Assembly: GCF_003228315.1 (NCBI RefSeq)
Contig: NZ_CP029693.1
Span: 5,738,501 to 5,802,500 of the forward strand
Length of the DNA: 64,000 bases
Origin: Pseudomonas putida
GTDB lineage: Bacteria; Pseudomonadota; Gammaproteobacteria; Pseudomonadales; Pseudomonadaceae
Reading direction: 5' to 3'
This document shows, piece after piece, positions 44,317 through 53,475 of this stretch (the first letter of the stretch is position 1; the number at the start of each line of letters is the position of its first letter). The notes under the pieces are model-generated. The model ran no database searches, was not told the DNA's origin, and saw nothing but the letters and a program-made list of their open reading frames with translations. The position numbers and the translations under genes are program-made.

Positions 44317-45092
44317 GTTCCGAGCTGCGCCCCAATCTCGTTGCCCTGAACACCATCGTTTACCGGGAGGTTCGCCGTTTCACCCGGATCTGGCCGCAGA
44401 CCCTGCTGCCGCCGGCGATCACCATGGTCCTGTACTTCGTCATCTTCGGTAACCTCATCGGCCGGCAGATCGGCGACATGGGTGGCTTCACCTATATGGA
44501 GTACATCGTGCCGGGGCTGATCATGATGTCGGTGATCACCAACTCCTACGGCAACGTGGTGTCGAGCTTCTTCGGCAGCAAGTTCCAGCGCTCCATCGAA
44601 GAGTTGATGGTGTCGCCGGTTTCACCGCACACCATCCTGATCGGCTACACCCTGGGCGGCGTGCTGCGCGGTCTGATGGTGGGAATCATCGTGACGCTGC
44701 TGTCGCTGTTCTTCACCCATTTGCAGGTGCATCACCTGGGTGTGACCATTCTGGTAGTGGTGCTGACGGCGACGATTTTCTCGTTGCTGGGCTTCATCAA
44801 CGCGGTGTTTGCGCGCAACTTCGATGACATCTCGATCATCCCGACCTTCGTGCTGACGCCGCTGACGTACCTGGGCGGGGTGTTTTACTCGATCTCGCTG
44901 CTGCCGCCGTTCTGGCAGACCGTGTCCCTGGCCAACCCGGTGCTGCACATGGTCAACGCGTTCCGCTACGGCATCCTGGGCGTTTCGGACATCCGCATCA
45001 GCATTGCGATTACGTTCATGCTGGTGGCCACGGTGATTCTGTATTTCGGTTGTGCGCGGTTGCTGGTGAGTGGGCGGGGGATGCGTACTTAA
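44313..45092 (+). CDS. ABC-2 type permease (YadH-like)
   Basis: 259-aa membrane subunit with six hydrophobic segments and the ABC-2 signature around FSLLGFINAVFARNFDDISIIPTFVLTPLTYLGGVFYS. ATG overlaps the ATPase stop; the two form one exporter in the inner membrane. A REP pair and a terminator follow. Confidence 0.93.
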   Translation: MSSELRPNLVALNTIVYREVRRFTRIWPQTLLPPAITMVLYFVIFGNLIGRQIGDMGGFTYMEYIVPGLIMMSVITNSYGNVVSSFFGSKFQRSIEELMVSPVSPHTILIGYTLGGVLRGLMVGIIVTLLSLFFTHLQVHHLGVTILVVVLTATIFSLLGFINAVFARNFDDISIIPTFVLTPLTYLGGVFYSISLLPPFWQTVSLANPVLHMVNAFRYGILGVSDIRISIAITFMLVATVILYFGCARLLVSGRGMRT

Positions 45093-45111
45093 CATCAACT
45101 GTTGCATTGCC

Positions 45112-45205
45112 TTGTAGGAGCAAAGCTTGCTCGCGATGACGACAGCCCAGTCATCAATGATGTCGTCTGATTCACCGCAATCGCGAGCAAGCTTTGCTCC
45201 TACAG
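45112..45205. repeat. REP pair (GAGCAAAGC variant)
   Basis: Inverted GTAGGAGCAAAGCTTGCTCG / CGAGCAAGCTTTGCTCCTAC cores with AAGCTT at the centre, same subtype as the pair at 4151-4248. Between the permease gene and a terminator. Confidence 0.85.
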
Positions 45206-45221
45206 GTGTGCATGCACCAAA

Positions 45222-45249
45222 AAAACGGCCTCCAATCGGAGGCCGTTTT
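45222..45249. terminator. Bidirectional terminator
   Basis: AAAACGGCCTCC-AATC-GGAGGCCGTTTT, perfect 12-bp stem between the convergent ABC permease and DUF2062 genes. Confidence 0.9.
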
Positions 45250-45255
45250 GCATGC

Positions 45256-45771
45256 TCACATTCGGCGCTGCTTGCGCCGTTTCCACTGCCGCGCCACCCA
45301 CCAGCGCCAGTACATCATCACCAGAAAATAGGCCAGCACCCCGAGCACCAGTCCCGTCACCACCGATCCCAGCAGGAATGGCTGCCACAGGGTCGAGAGC
45401 TCTCCACTGATCCATTCCCATGTCAGCGCGTCCGGCAACTGGCGGGGCGGGACGTCCATCAGCCAGGCGCCTGCCTGGTAGGTACAAAAGAACACGGCGG
45501 GCATGGTGATGGGGTTGGTCAGCCACACCAGGCTGACGGCAATCGGCATGTTGCCGCGCACGACGATGGCGAGGACGGCGGCGACCAGCATCTGCAAGGG
45601 AATCGGCAGGAACGCCGCGAACAGCCCGACCGCCATGGCGCGGGCGACGGAGTGGCGGTTGAGGTGCCAGAGGTTCGGGTCATGCAGCAGGGTGCCGAGA
45701 AAGCGTAAGGACTTGTGTTCCCTGATGCTGGTCGGATCTGGCATGTAACGTTTGAACAAGCGCCGGGGCAT
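45256..45771 (-). CDS. DUF2062 membrane protein
   Basis: 171-aa protein with three to four hydrophobic segments and the DUF2062 core (PNLWHLNRHSVARAMAVGLFAAFLPIPLQM; WLTNPITMPAVFF). Function unknown. Start MPRRLFKRYMP at 45771; upstream in-frame residues are Arg/His-rich and not conserved. Divergent from comEC 136 bp away, as in other pseudomonads. Confidence 0.88.
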   Translation of the reverse strand: MPRRLFKRYMPDPTSIREHKSLRFLGTLLHDPNLWHLNRHSVARAMAVGLFAAFLPIPLQMLVAAVLAIVVRGNMPIAVSLVWLTNPITMPAVFFCTYQAGAWLMDVPPRQLPDALTWEWISGELSTLWQPFLLGSVVTGLVLGVLAYFLVMMYWRWWVARQWKRRKQRRM

Positions 45772-45907
45772 AAGGCTTCTCGGTCGGTGAAGGCGGCAAG
45801 TATGTCTGGATTCCGTGAACCTCCTATTCAGACTTTGTGACAATTGTTAACGACGGTCGTGCGGTCGGCCGGCTATGCCTAGGGGCCGGACTCTCAAGGA
45901 CAGGCGT

Positions 45908-48142
45908 ATGCGCACAGGGATGGTGGCGTTGGCGCTGGGCTTGCTGGCCCTGCGTTTTTTACCGGCATTGCCGCCGGTCGGATTGTGGCTGTTGTTACCG
46001 GTAGTCGGTTTGATGCTGCTGCCGTTTCGCACCTACCCCGTGGCGTTTTTTCTCTTCGGGTTGAGCTGGGCCGGAGCCCAGGCGCAATCGGCGCTGGATG
46101 ACCGGTTGCGGCCGAATCTGGATGGCGAGACACGCTGGGTTGAAGGGCGTGTCGTGGGCTTGCCTGCGCATGGCGATGCGGCCGTGCGTTTCGAATTGGC
46201 GGACACCCGGTCGCGACACGGCCGCGTGCCACAACGCATGCGCCTGGCCTGGTATGGGGGGGCTGCGGTCAACAGCGGCGAACGCTGGCGACTGGCGGTC
46301 AAGTTGAAGCGACCAGCCGGGCTGCTCAATCCCCATGCCTTCGACTACGACGCCTGGTTGCTGGCCCAGCGCATCGGCGCGACCGGCACCGTCAAGGATG
46401 GCGAGCGGCTGGCCGAGGCGCGGTGGGCTTGGCGTGACGGCGTTCGACAAAGGTTGCTGCAAGTGGACGCTCAGGGGCGAACGGGCGTGCTGGTGGCGTT
46501 GGTACTGGGGGATGGCGCCGGGCTCAGTCGCGAAGACTGGCAGGTGTTGCAGGACACCGGCACCGTGCACCTGTTGGTGATTTCCGGGCAGCACATCGGG
46601 TTGCTGGCGGGGCTGGTGTATTTGCTGATCGCCGGGCTGGCCCGATATGGCTTGTGGCCAGCCCGCCTGCTGTGGCTGCCCTGGGCCTGCGGCCTGGCTT
46701 TCGCTGCGGCGCTCGGATACGGACTGTTGGCCGGTTTCGAGGTACCGGTACGGCGTGCCTGCCTGATGATCGGTCTGGTGTTGTTATGGCGCCTGCGATT
46801 TCGCCACCTTGGCGCCTGGTGGCCGCTCCTTCTTGCGCTCAATGGCGTGCTGTTGCTGGATCCATTGGCCAGCCTGCAACCGGGATTCTGGTTGTCTTTC
46901 GGGGCGGTGTTGGTGCTGATCTTCACTTTCAGCGGACGATTGGGGCCGTGGCGATGGTGGCAAACCTGGACCCGCGCCCAATGGCTGATCGCAATCGGGT
47001 TGGCGCCGTTGTTGCTGGTTCTCGGGTTGCCGATCAGTCTCAGTGGGCCGCTGGTCAATCTGTTGGCGGTGCCCTGGATCAGCATGCTGGTATTGCCACC
47101 GGCCTTGCTGGGAACCCTTTTGCTGCCCGTCCCCTATGTAGGGGAGGGTCTGTTGTGGCTGGCCGGCGGGTTGATTGACGGGTTGTTCCGGGGGCTGGGG
47201 ATGATGGCCGGGCAGGTTCCCGCGTGGATACCTGTGACGGTTTCGGGGTGGGTATGGGGCTTGGGGGCGATCGGTGCGTTTCTGCTTCTGCTGCCGCGAG
47301 GCGTGCCGCTGCGGCCCTTGGGTTGGCCATTGCTGTTGGTACTCGTCGTCCCGCCCAAACCTGCGCTGCCGGAAGGTGTTGCGGAAATCTGGCAGCTGGA
47401 TGTCGGTCAGGGTTTGGCCATCCTGGTTCGAACCCGCCATCACACGCTGTTGTTTGACGCTGGACCACGCATGGGTGACAACGATCTCGGTGAGCGTGTC
47501 GTGGTACCGGTCTTGCGCAAACTGGGTGTGGATGCACTCGATCAGATGATCATCAGCCACGCCCACATTGATCATTCCGGTGGAGCTCAGGCGGTTACCA
47601 GGGCACTGCGGGTGCAGCAGGTCATCAGTGGCGAGCCCGAGGAGCTGCCGGCTGAACTACAAGCCCTGGAATGTGAAAGCGGGCGGCAATGGACCTGGGA
47701 TGGCGTGAACTTCGAGCTTTGGCGCTGGGCGGATGCCCGGGAAAGCAATCCGAAATCCTGCGTCCTGCAGATTGAGGCCAGCGGCGAGCGATTGCTGTTG
47801 ACCGGCGACATCGACGCCAGCGCCGAGCGTGTGCTGCTCGACAGCCCGCTGGCGGTCCAGACTGACTGGCTGCAATCGCCCCACCATGGCAGTCGCAGCT
47901 CCTCCTCAACGGCATTGCTCAATGGATTGCAGCCCAAGGCTGTGCTGATCTCTCGCGGCCGGGGCAACTCGTTCGGTCACCCCCATCCGACAGTCGTGGC
48001 GCGCTATCGAAAACGTGGCATGGCTATCTACGACAGCGCGGAGCAGGGTGCCATTCATCTGCAATTGGGGCGCTTCGAGCTGCCACGGTCAATGCGTCTG
48101 GAACGGCGGTTCTGGCGCGATCCGCCACCGGCTCCTGAATAA
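45908..48142 (+). CDS. comEC: ComEC/Rec2 DNA-uptake channel protein
   Basis: 744-aa polytopic inner-membrane protein for passage of single-stranded DNA into the cytoplasm during transformation. N-terminal DUF4131 region, central competence domain (GLSREDWQVLQDTGTVHLLVISGQHIGLLAG), about ten membrane helices, then a C-terminal metallo-beta-lactamase domain with ISHAHIDHSGG and HHGSRSSSS. ATG 45908 with AAGGACAG upstream; ATG 45875 is possible but lacks an SD. All domains are intact, so it appears functional. Confidence 0.94.
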   Translation: MRTGMVALALGLLALRFLPALPPVGLWLLLPVVGLMLLPFRTYPVAFFLFGLSWAGAQAQSALDDRLRPNLDGETRWVEGRVVGLPAHGDAAVRFELADTRSRHGRVPQRMRLAWYGGAAVNSGERWRLAVKLKRPAGLLNPHAFDYDAWLLAQRIGATGTVKDGERLAEARWAWRDGVRQRLLQVDAQGRTGVLVALVLGDGAGLSREDWQVLQDTGTVHLLVISGQHIGLLAGLVYLLIAGLARYGLWPARLLWLPWACGLAFAAALGYGLLAGFEVPVRRACLMIGLVLLWRLRFRHLGAWWPLLLALNGVLLLDPLASLQPGFWLSFGAVLVLIFTFSGRLGPWRWWQTWTRAQWLIAIGLAPLLLVLGLPISLSGPLVNLLAVPWISMLVLPPALLGTLLLPVPYVGEGLLWLAGGLIDGLFRGLGMMAGQVPAWIPVTVSGWVWGLGAIGAFLLLLPRGVPLRPLGWPLLLVLVVPPKPALPEGVAEIWQLDVGQGLAILVRTRHHTLLFDAGPRMGDNDLGERVVVPVLRKLGVDALDQMIISHAHIDHSGGAQAVTRALRVQQVISGEPEELPAELQALECESGRQWTWDGVNFELWRWADARESNPKSCVLQIEASGERLLLTGDIDASAERVLLDSPLAVQTDWLQSPHHGSRSSSSTALLNGLQPKAVLISRGRGNSFGHPHPTVVARYRKRGMAIYDSAEQGAIHLQLGRFELPRSMRLERRFWRDPPPAPE

Positions 48143-48240
48143 CCTTCGGCTATCACGGACCGACCGGATGCGACATCGCGGTCTTCGGTGCGCGCACCCC
48201 CTATGTTAGAGTGGCGCACTTTTTCGAGGGGACTGTCACT

Positions 48241-48876
48241 GTGTGGGAATTGGTCAAATCCGGCGGCTGGATGATGCTGCCGATCATCCTGAGCTCCATC
48301 GCAGCCATGGCGATCGTCGCCGAGCGCCTGTGGACCCTGCGGGCCAGTCGCGTGACCCCGGAGCATTTGCTCGGGCAGGTCTGGGTCTGGATCAAGGACA
48401 AGCAACTCAATAAAGAAAAACTCAAGGAACTGCGCGCCAATTCGCCGCTGGGCGAGATCCTCGCGGCGGGCCTGGCCAACTCCAAACATGGTCGCGAGAT
48501 CATGAAAGAGTGCATCGAAGAGGCCGCCGCCCGGGTCATTCACGAACTGGAACGCTACATCAACGCCCTGGGCACCATCGCCGCCATGGCGCCGCTGCTG
48601 GGCTTGCTCGGCACCGTGTTGGGCATGATCGATATCTTCAGTTCCTTCATGGGCACCGGCATGGCGACCAACCCGGCGGTGCTGGCCGGCGGTATTTCCA
48701 AAGCCCTGGTGACCACGGCTTCCGGTCTGATCGTCGGTATCCCGGCGGTGTTCTTCCACCGTTTCCTGCAACGTCGCATTGATGAGCTCGTCGTGGGCAT
48801 GGAACAGGAAGCCATCAAACTGGTTGAAGTGGTGCAGGGCGACCGTGACGTTGACCTGGCCGGGGGCAAAGCGTGA
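48241..48876 (+). CDS. exbB: MotA/TolQ/ExbB proton-channel family protein
   Basis: 211-aa ExbB-like inner-membrane protein with three hydrophobic segments (MMLPIILSSIAAMAIVAERLW; TIAAMAPLLGLLGTVLGMIDIF; ASGLIVGIPAVFFHRFL). GTG 48241 with GAGGGGAC upstream. With the ExbD partner overlapping its stop (GTGA) it forms a proton-motive-force-driven energiser; no TonB gene follows. First gene of the envelope operon running to murB. Confidence 0.92.
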   Translation: MWELVKSGGWMMLPIILSSIAAMAIVAERLWTLRASRVTPEHLLGQVWVWIKDKQLNKEKLKELRANSPLGEILAAGLANSKHGREIMKECIEEAAARVIHELERYINALGTIAAMAPLLGLLGTVLGMIDIFSSFMGTGMATNPAVLAGGISKALVTTASGLIVGIPAVFFHRFLQRRIDELVVGMEQEAIKLVEVVQGDRDVDLAGGKA

Positions 48877-49301
48877 AGTTCCGCCGCAAGCAACGGGAGA
48901 CCGTGGACATCAACCTGGTGTCGCTGATCGACGTGGTTTTTGTTCTGCTGCTGTTTTTCGTGGTGACCACCACCTTTACCCGCGAAACCCAGTTACGCGT
49001 GGACCTGCCCGAAGCCGTCAGCGGCGCGCCGGCCGAGGATCAGTCGAAACAGCTGGAAATCGCCATCAGTGCTGATGGCGTGTTCTCGGTGAACAACCAG
49101 ATTCTGCCGAAAAGCGATCTGGCGAGCCTGATGGACGCGCTGCAGAAAGCCTCCGATGGCGATACCAGTCGACCACTGTCCATCAGCGCCGATGGCAAAT
49201 CCCAGCATCAGTCGGTGATCACTGCCATGGACGCCGCCGGCAAGCTGGGCTTCAGCCATTTGCGCATGACCACAGTCGAGGCGGCGCCTACCGCGCCATG
49301 A
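48873..49301 (+). CDS. exbD: ExbD/TolR-family protein
   Basis: 142 aa: short cytoplasmic N-terminus, one membrane helix (INLVSLIDVVFVLLLFFVVTTTF, with the conserved Asp that carries protons) and a periplasmic domain. GTG 48873 overlaps exbB; the stop overlaps lpxK (ATGA). Works with the preceding ExbB. Confidence 0.93.
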   Translation: MKFRRKQRETVDINLVSLIDVVFVLLLFFVVTTTFTRETQLRVDLPEAVSGAPAEDQSKQLEIAISADGVFSVNNQILPKSDLASLMDALQKASDGDTSRPLSISADGKSQHQSVITAMDAAGKLGFSHLRMTTVEAAPTAP

Positions 49302-50311
49302 TGGCCATGTCCGATCGTCTGCTCGCCGCCTGGTACCAGGGGCATCCGGCCCTGAAGCTGTTACAGCCGCTGGAGTGGTTGTATCGGCGTGTGGTCAACA
49401 ACAAGCGCAAACGCTTCCTGGCGGGCGAGGGTGAGATCTATCAGCCGCCCGTGCCGCTAATCGTCGTTGGAAACATCACGGTCGGCGGCACCGGCAAGAC
49501 GCCATTGATTCTATGGATGATCGAGCACTGCCAGCGCAGCGGCCTGCGGGTCGGTGTGGTCAGTCGAGGCTATGGCGCCAAACCGCCGCAATTGCCGTGG
49601 CGGGTCGAGGCCGATCAGGGCGCAGACGTTGCTGGTGACGAGCCGCTATTGATCGTCCAGCGCACTGGCGTGCCGCTGATGATCGATCCGGACCGCAGTC
49701 GCGCGGTCAAGGCGTTGCTGGCGAGCGAGCCGCTGGACCTGATCCTGTCCGATGACGGCATGCAGCACTATCGTCTGGCGCGTGATCTGGAACTGGTGCT
49801 GATCGACAATGCCCGTGGCTTGGGCAACGGGCGTTGCTTGCCTGCTGGGCCATTGCGCGAGCCGGTCGAGCGCCTGCAAAGCGTCGATGCGGTGCTTTAT
49901 AACGGCGCCACGGCAGATCGCGAAGATGGTTTTGCCTTCCAGTTGCAGCCCAGCGCATTGATCAATTTGCGCAGCGGCGCACGACATCCCCTCGACCACT
50001 TTGCCCCGGGCCAGGCATTGCACGCCGTCGCCGGTATCGGCAACCCGCAACGTTTCTTCAATACCCTCGAAACGCTACACTGGCAGCCGGTCCCGCATGC
50101 ATTTGCCGATCACGCCGAATACAGCGTGCAGGCCTTGAATTTCACGCCGTCATTGCCGTTGGTGATGACCGAAAAGGACGCGGTGAAGTGCCGTGCCTTT
50201 GCCGCCGCCGATTGGTGGTACCTGGCGGTCGATGCTGTACCGTCGCCGGCTTTCGTGGCCTGGTTCGACACTCAGCTGATGCGTCTGTTGCCGGCTCGTC
50301 TGTTGCCTTAA
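49298..50311 (+). CDS. lpxK: Tetraacyldisaccharide 4'-kinase
   Basis: 337-aa membrane-associated kinase that adds the 4'-phosphate in lipid A synthesis. Walker A VGNITVGGTGKTP, DDGMQHYRLARD and VMTEKDAVKC are diagnostic. ATG 49298 overlaps exbD (ATGA); Met4 at 49307 (MSDRLLAAWYQGHP) matches family N-termini equally well. Part of the envelope operon with kdsB, whose product acts at the next lipid A/KDO step. Confidence 0.96.
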   Translation: MMAMSDRLLAAWYQGHPALKLLQPLEWLYRRVVNNKRKRFLAGEGEIYQPPVPLIVVGNITVGGTGKTPLILWMIEHCQRSGLRVGVVSRGYGAKPPQLPWRVEADQGADVAGDEPLLIVQRTGVPLMIDPDRSRAVKALLASEPLDLILSDDGMQHYRLARDLELVLIDNARGLGNGRCLPAGPLREPVERLQSVDAVLYNGATADREDGFAFQLQPSALINLRSGARHPLDHFAPGQALHAVAGIGNPQRFFNTLETLHWQPVPHAFADHAEYSVQALNFTPSLPLVMTEKDAVKCRAFAAADWWYLAVDAVPSPAFVAWFDTQLMRLLPARLLP

Positions 50312-50335
50312 TCCGTTTTTCTCCAGGGAATGCTC

Positions 50336-50521
50336 ATGGACACCAAATTGCTCGACATCCTCGCTTGCCCGGTCTGCAAAGGCCCACTCAAGCTCAGCGC
50401 CGACAAGACCGAGTTGATCAGCAAGGGCGCAGGTCTTGCCTACCCGATTCGCGACGGTATCCCGGTGATGCTCGAAACCGAAGCCCGCACCCTGACCACC
50501 GACGAGCGCCTGGATAAATGA
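50336..50521 (+). CDS. Trm112-family small protein
   Basis: 61 aa, MDTKLLDILACPVCKGPL...LAYPIRDGIPVML. Has one CPVC pair and lacks the second Cys pair of zinc-binding Trm112. Bacterial members lie between lpxK and kdsB and are thought to stabilise partner enzymes, but the role is unclear. ATG 50336 has AGGGA six bases upstream; an ATG two codons earlier is less well placed. Overlaps kdsB (ATGA). Confidence 0.9.
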   Translation: MDTKLLDILACPVCKGPLKLSADKTELISKGAGLAYPIRDGIPVMLETEARTLTTDERLDK

Positions 50522-51282
50522 CCACAGCCTTTACCGTTGTCATTCCATCGCGCTATGCCTCCACCCGCCTGCCGGGTAAGCCACTGCTGCTGATCGCCGG
50601 CAAGCCGATGATCCAGCACGTCTGGGAGCAGGCGAGCAAAAGCAGCGCCCAGCGCGTTGTAGTGGCCACCGACGATGCGCGCATCGTCGAAGCCTGCCAG
50701 GGGTTTGGCGCCGAAGTGGTACTGACCCGGGAAGATCACAACTCCGGGACCGATCGCCTGGCGGAAGTCGCGGCGAAGCTGGGACTGGCCCCGGACGCCA
50801 TCGTGGTGAACGTTCAGGGTGACGAACCGTTGATCCCGCCGAGCGTGATCGATCAGGTCGCCGCCAACCTGGCCGCTCACACCGAAGCGCGCATGGCCAC
50901 CCTGGGTGAGCCGATCGAAGACGTTGAGAGCCTGTTCAATCCTAATGTGGTCAAGGTCGTCAGCGACATGAACGGTCTGGCCCTGACCTTCAGCCGCGCC
51001 ACGCTGCCATGGGCGCGGGATGCCTTCGCCCAGAACCGTGAGCAGCTGCCGCAAGGCGTGCCATACCGCCGTCACATTGGCATCTATGCCTACCGCGCCG
51101 GTTTCCTGCATGACTTCGTCAGCTGGGGCCCGTGCTGGCTGGAAAACACCGAATGCCTGGAGCAGCTGCGGGCGCTCTGGCACGGCGTGCGGATTCACGT
51201 GGCCGACGCGCTGATCGCGCCGCCGGCCGGTGTCGATACCGTTGAAGACCTTGAGCGCGTTCGTCGCCTGCTGGAGGCCTGA
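50518..51282 (+). CDS. kdsB: 3-deoxy-manno-octulosonate cytidylyltransferase (CMP-KDO synthetase)
   Basis: 254-aa nucleotidyltransferase activating KDO for transfer to lipid A. IPSRYASTRLPGKPL (CTP-binding loop), VNVQGDEPLIPP and YRRHIGIYAYRAGFL are present. Overlaps both neighbours: ATGA with the Trm112 gene, TGATG with ptpA. Confidence 0.97.
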   Translation: MTTAFTVVIPSRYASTRLPGKPLLLIAGKPMIQHVWEQASKSSAQRVVVATDDARIVEACQGFGAEVVLTREDHNSGTDRLAEVAAKLGLAPDAIVVNVQGDEPLIPPSVIDQVAANLAAHTEARMATLGEPIEDVESLFNPNVVKVVSDMNGLALTFSRATLPWARDAFAQNREQLPQGVPYRRHIGIYAYRAGFLHDFVSWGPCWLENTECLEQLRALWHGVRIHVADALIAPPAGVDTVEDLERVRRLLEA

Positions 51283-51746
51283 TGCGGGTTCTGTTTGTCT
51301 GCCTGGGGAACATCTGCCGATCACCCACGGCCGAGGGCGTGCTGCGGCACAAACTGCGGGAAGCGGGTTTGGCCGACCAGGTCGAAGTCGCCTCTGCCGG
51401 AACCGGTGACTGGCACGTTGGCAAGGCCCCGGACAAGCGCAGCCAGGCTGCCGCGAAGCGTCGTGGCTACGACCTGTCGACCCAGCGCGCCCAGCAGGTT
51501 ACTCGCGCCGATTTCGCCACTTATGACCTGATCCTGGCGATGGACAACAGCAACCTGCGCAACCTCAAGGCCCTTCAGCCGGCCAAGGGCAAGGCCGAGC
51601 TGGACCTGTTCCTGCGCCGTTATCAGGGCGAGCTCGATGAGGTACCTGACCCGTATTACGACGGCGACCAGGGTTTCGAGCAGGTACTGGATCTGATCGA
51701 GCGCGCCAGCGATCTGCTGGTGATTGAACTGAAGGGACGGTTATGA
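51282..51746 (+). CDS. ptpA: Low-molecular-weight protein tyrosine phosphatase
   Basis: 154-aa LMW-PTP: active-site loop CLGNICRSP (C-x5-R-S) at the N-terminus and general-acid Asp in VPDPYYDG. Overlapped by kdsB (TGATG) and murB (ATGA). In envelope operons such phosphatases may act on tyrosine-phosphorylated polysaccharide regulators; no kinase gene is nearby. Confidence 0.93.
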   Translation: MRVLFVCLGNICRSPTAEGVLRHKLREAGLADQVEVASAGTGDWHVGKAPDKRSQAAAKRRGYDLSTQRAQQVTRADFATYDLILAMDNSNLRNLKALQPAKGKAELDLFLRRYQGELDEVPDPYYDGDQGFEQVLDLIERASDLLVIELKGRL

Positions 51747-52762
51747 GTTTGCAACTGCGATCACAGGTATCGCTCAAGCCGTACAACAGTTTTGGCGTGG
51801 ACGTTCAGGCCCGCCTGTTTGCCGAAGCCCATAGCGACGCCGATGTGCGGGAAGCCCTGGCTTACGCACAGACCCATGACGTGCCGTTGCTGGTGATTGG
51901 CGGCGGCAGCAATTTGCTGCTGACCGCCGATATCCCGGCGCTGGTGCTGCGCATGGCCACCCGCGGAATTCGTGTGGTCAGCGACGATGGCAGCAAAGTG
52001 GTGATCGAAGCCGAGGCCGGCGAGCCGTGGCACCCGTTCGTGCAGCACACGTTGGTGCAGGGTCTGTCGGGCCTGGAAAACCTCAGCCTGATTCCCGGCA
52101 CGGTCGGCGCGGCACCGATGCAGAACATCGGTGCCTATGGGGTCGAGATCAAGGACGTGTTTGCCGGCCTGACCGCGCTCGATCGTCAGAGCGGTGAACT
52201 GCGCGATTTCAGCCTTGAAGAATGCAACTTTGCATACCGTGACAGCCTGTTCAAACAGGAGCCGGGACGCTGGTTGATCCTGCGCGTGCGCTTCATCCTC
52301 GACCGTACCGCGCATTTGCATCTGGAATACGGCCCGGTTCGCCAGCGCTTGACTGAGCAGGGTATCGAGCATCCGACGGCCAGTGATGTCAGCCAGGCCA
52401 TTTGCACCATTCGCAATGAAAAACTCCCGGATCCGGCGGTGCTGGGCAATGCCGGCAGCTTCTTCAAAAACCCGTTGGTGCCGTCGGCGCTGGTCGCACA
52501 ACTGAAGGGCCAATACCCGGATCTGGTGGCCTACCCGCAAGCCGACGGGCAGATGAAACTGGCCGCCGGTTGGCTGATCGAGCGCGCCGGCTGGAAGGGT
52601 TTCCGTGAAGCCGATGCCGGCGTGCACAAGTTGCAGGCGCTGGTGCTGGTCAATTACGGCAGCGCAACCGGGTTGCAATTGCTCGACCTGGCGCAGCGAA
52701 TCCAGAAAGACATTTCAGAACGTTTCCAGGTCGAGCTGGAAATGGAGCCGAACCGCTATTGA
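51743..52762 (+). CDS. murB: UDP-N-acetylenolpyruvoylglucosamine reductase
   Basis: 339-aa type I MurB (E. coli-like), FAD/NADPH reductase making UDP-MurNAc for peptidoglycan. N-terminal NSFGVDV, FAD-binding VIGGGSNLLL, SLIPGTVGAAPMQNIGAYGVE, proton-donor Ser in LGNAGSFFKNP. Last gene of the exbB-murB operon, ended by a strong terminator. Confidence 0.97.
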   Translation: MSLQLRSQVSLKPYNSFGVDVQARLFAEAHSDADVREALAYAQTHDVPLLVIGGGSNLLLTADIPALVLRMATRGIRVVSDDGSKVVIEAEAGEPWHPFVQHTLVQGLSGLENLSLIPGTVGAAPMQNIGAYGVEIKDVFAGLTALDRQSGELRDFSLEECNFAYRDSLFKQEPGRWLILRVRFILDRTAHLHLEYGPVRQRLTEQGIEHPTASDVSQAICTIRNEKLPDPAVLGNAGSFFKNPLVPSALVAQLKGQYPDLVAYPQADGQMKLAAGWLIERAGWKGFREADAGVHKLQALVLVNYGSATGLQLLDLAQRIQKDISERFQVELEMEPNRY

Positions 52763-52788
52763 GACTAAGCTTTCCAGGTTCAACTCGA

Positions 52789-52823
52789 AGCCCTGCACTG
52801 ATGATAAGTGCAGGGCTTTTTTG
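52789..52823 (+). terminator. Intrinsic terminator after murB
   Basis: AGCCCTGCACT-GATGATA-AGTGCAGGGCT followed by six T; 11-bp stem. Confidence 0.93.
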
Positions 52824-53004
52824 TTAATGCTGGGTTAACTTAGCGAGCTAACGATGCAATGCTTTCCCCCATCAAAGGCCCGGTGCAGACGTTCCCGTCG
52901 GCACAAGAGAGCCTCCTTAGCCTGAGTCGATCTGCGTAATGCCAACCGCCGGACCCGGCGGCAGATTGCTCGACCCCATAAACCAATACTATGCGGGCGT
53001 GCCC

Positions 53005-53475
53005 ATGATTACCCTGAAGCTCAATGGTCAAGACCATCAACTCGATGTCAGCGAGGATATGCCCCTGCTGTGGGCGATCCGCGACGTTGCCGGTTACAAC
53101 GGCACCAAATTCGGCTGCGGCATGGGCCTGTGCGGTGCTTGCACCATTCATATCGAAGGCGCTCCGGCGCGCAGTTGCATCACCCCGATCGGTTCGGTGG
53201 TCGGCCAGAACGTCACCACCATCGACAACCTTCACGCTGACCCGGTAGGCAAGGTCGTCCAGCAAGCCTGGCTCGATACGGCCGTGGCCCAATGCGGTTA
53301 CTGCCAGGGCGGGCAGATCATGTCCGCCACGGCGTTGCTCAAGACCAACCCGAACCCGAGCGATGAACAGATCGAAGAGGCGATGGTTGGCAATATCTGC
53401 CGTTGCGGCACCTACAACCGCATCAAGACCGCCATCCGCCAGGCATCCACTCACCTGAAGGAGGCCAAGGCATGA
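53005..53475 (+). CDS. Molybdenum hydroxylase 2Fe-2S subunit (IorA/CoxS-like)
   Basis: 156-aa small subunit of a xanthine-oxidase-family hydroxylase. Plant-ferredoxin cluster GCGMGLCGACT near residues 40-50 and the second 2Fe-2S cluster CGYCQGG ... NICRCGTY. MITLKLNGQ at 53005 is the usual N-terminus; the longer frame is not. A -10-like TACTAT at 52987-52992 would leave a very short leader. Stop overlaps the large subunit (ATGA). There is no FAD subunit, as in isoquinoline-oxidoreductase-like enzymes. Confidence 0.93.
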   Translation: MITLKLNGQDHQLDVSEDMPLLWAIRDVAGYNGTKFGCGMGLCGACTIHIEGAPARSCITPIGSVVGQNVTTIDNLHADPVGKVVQQAWLDTAVAQCGYCQGGQIMSATALLKTNPNPSDEQIEEAMVGNICRCGTYNRIKTAIRQASTHLKEAKA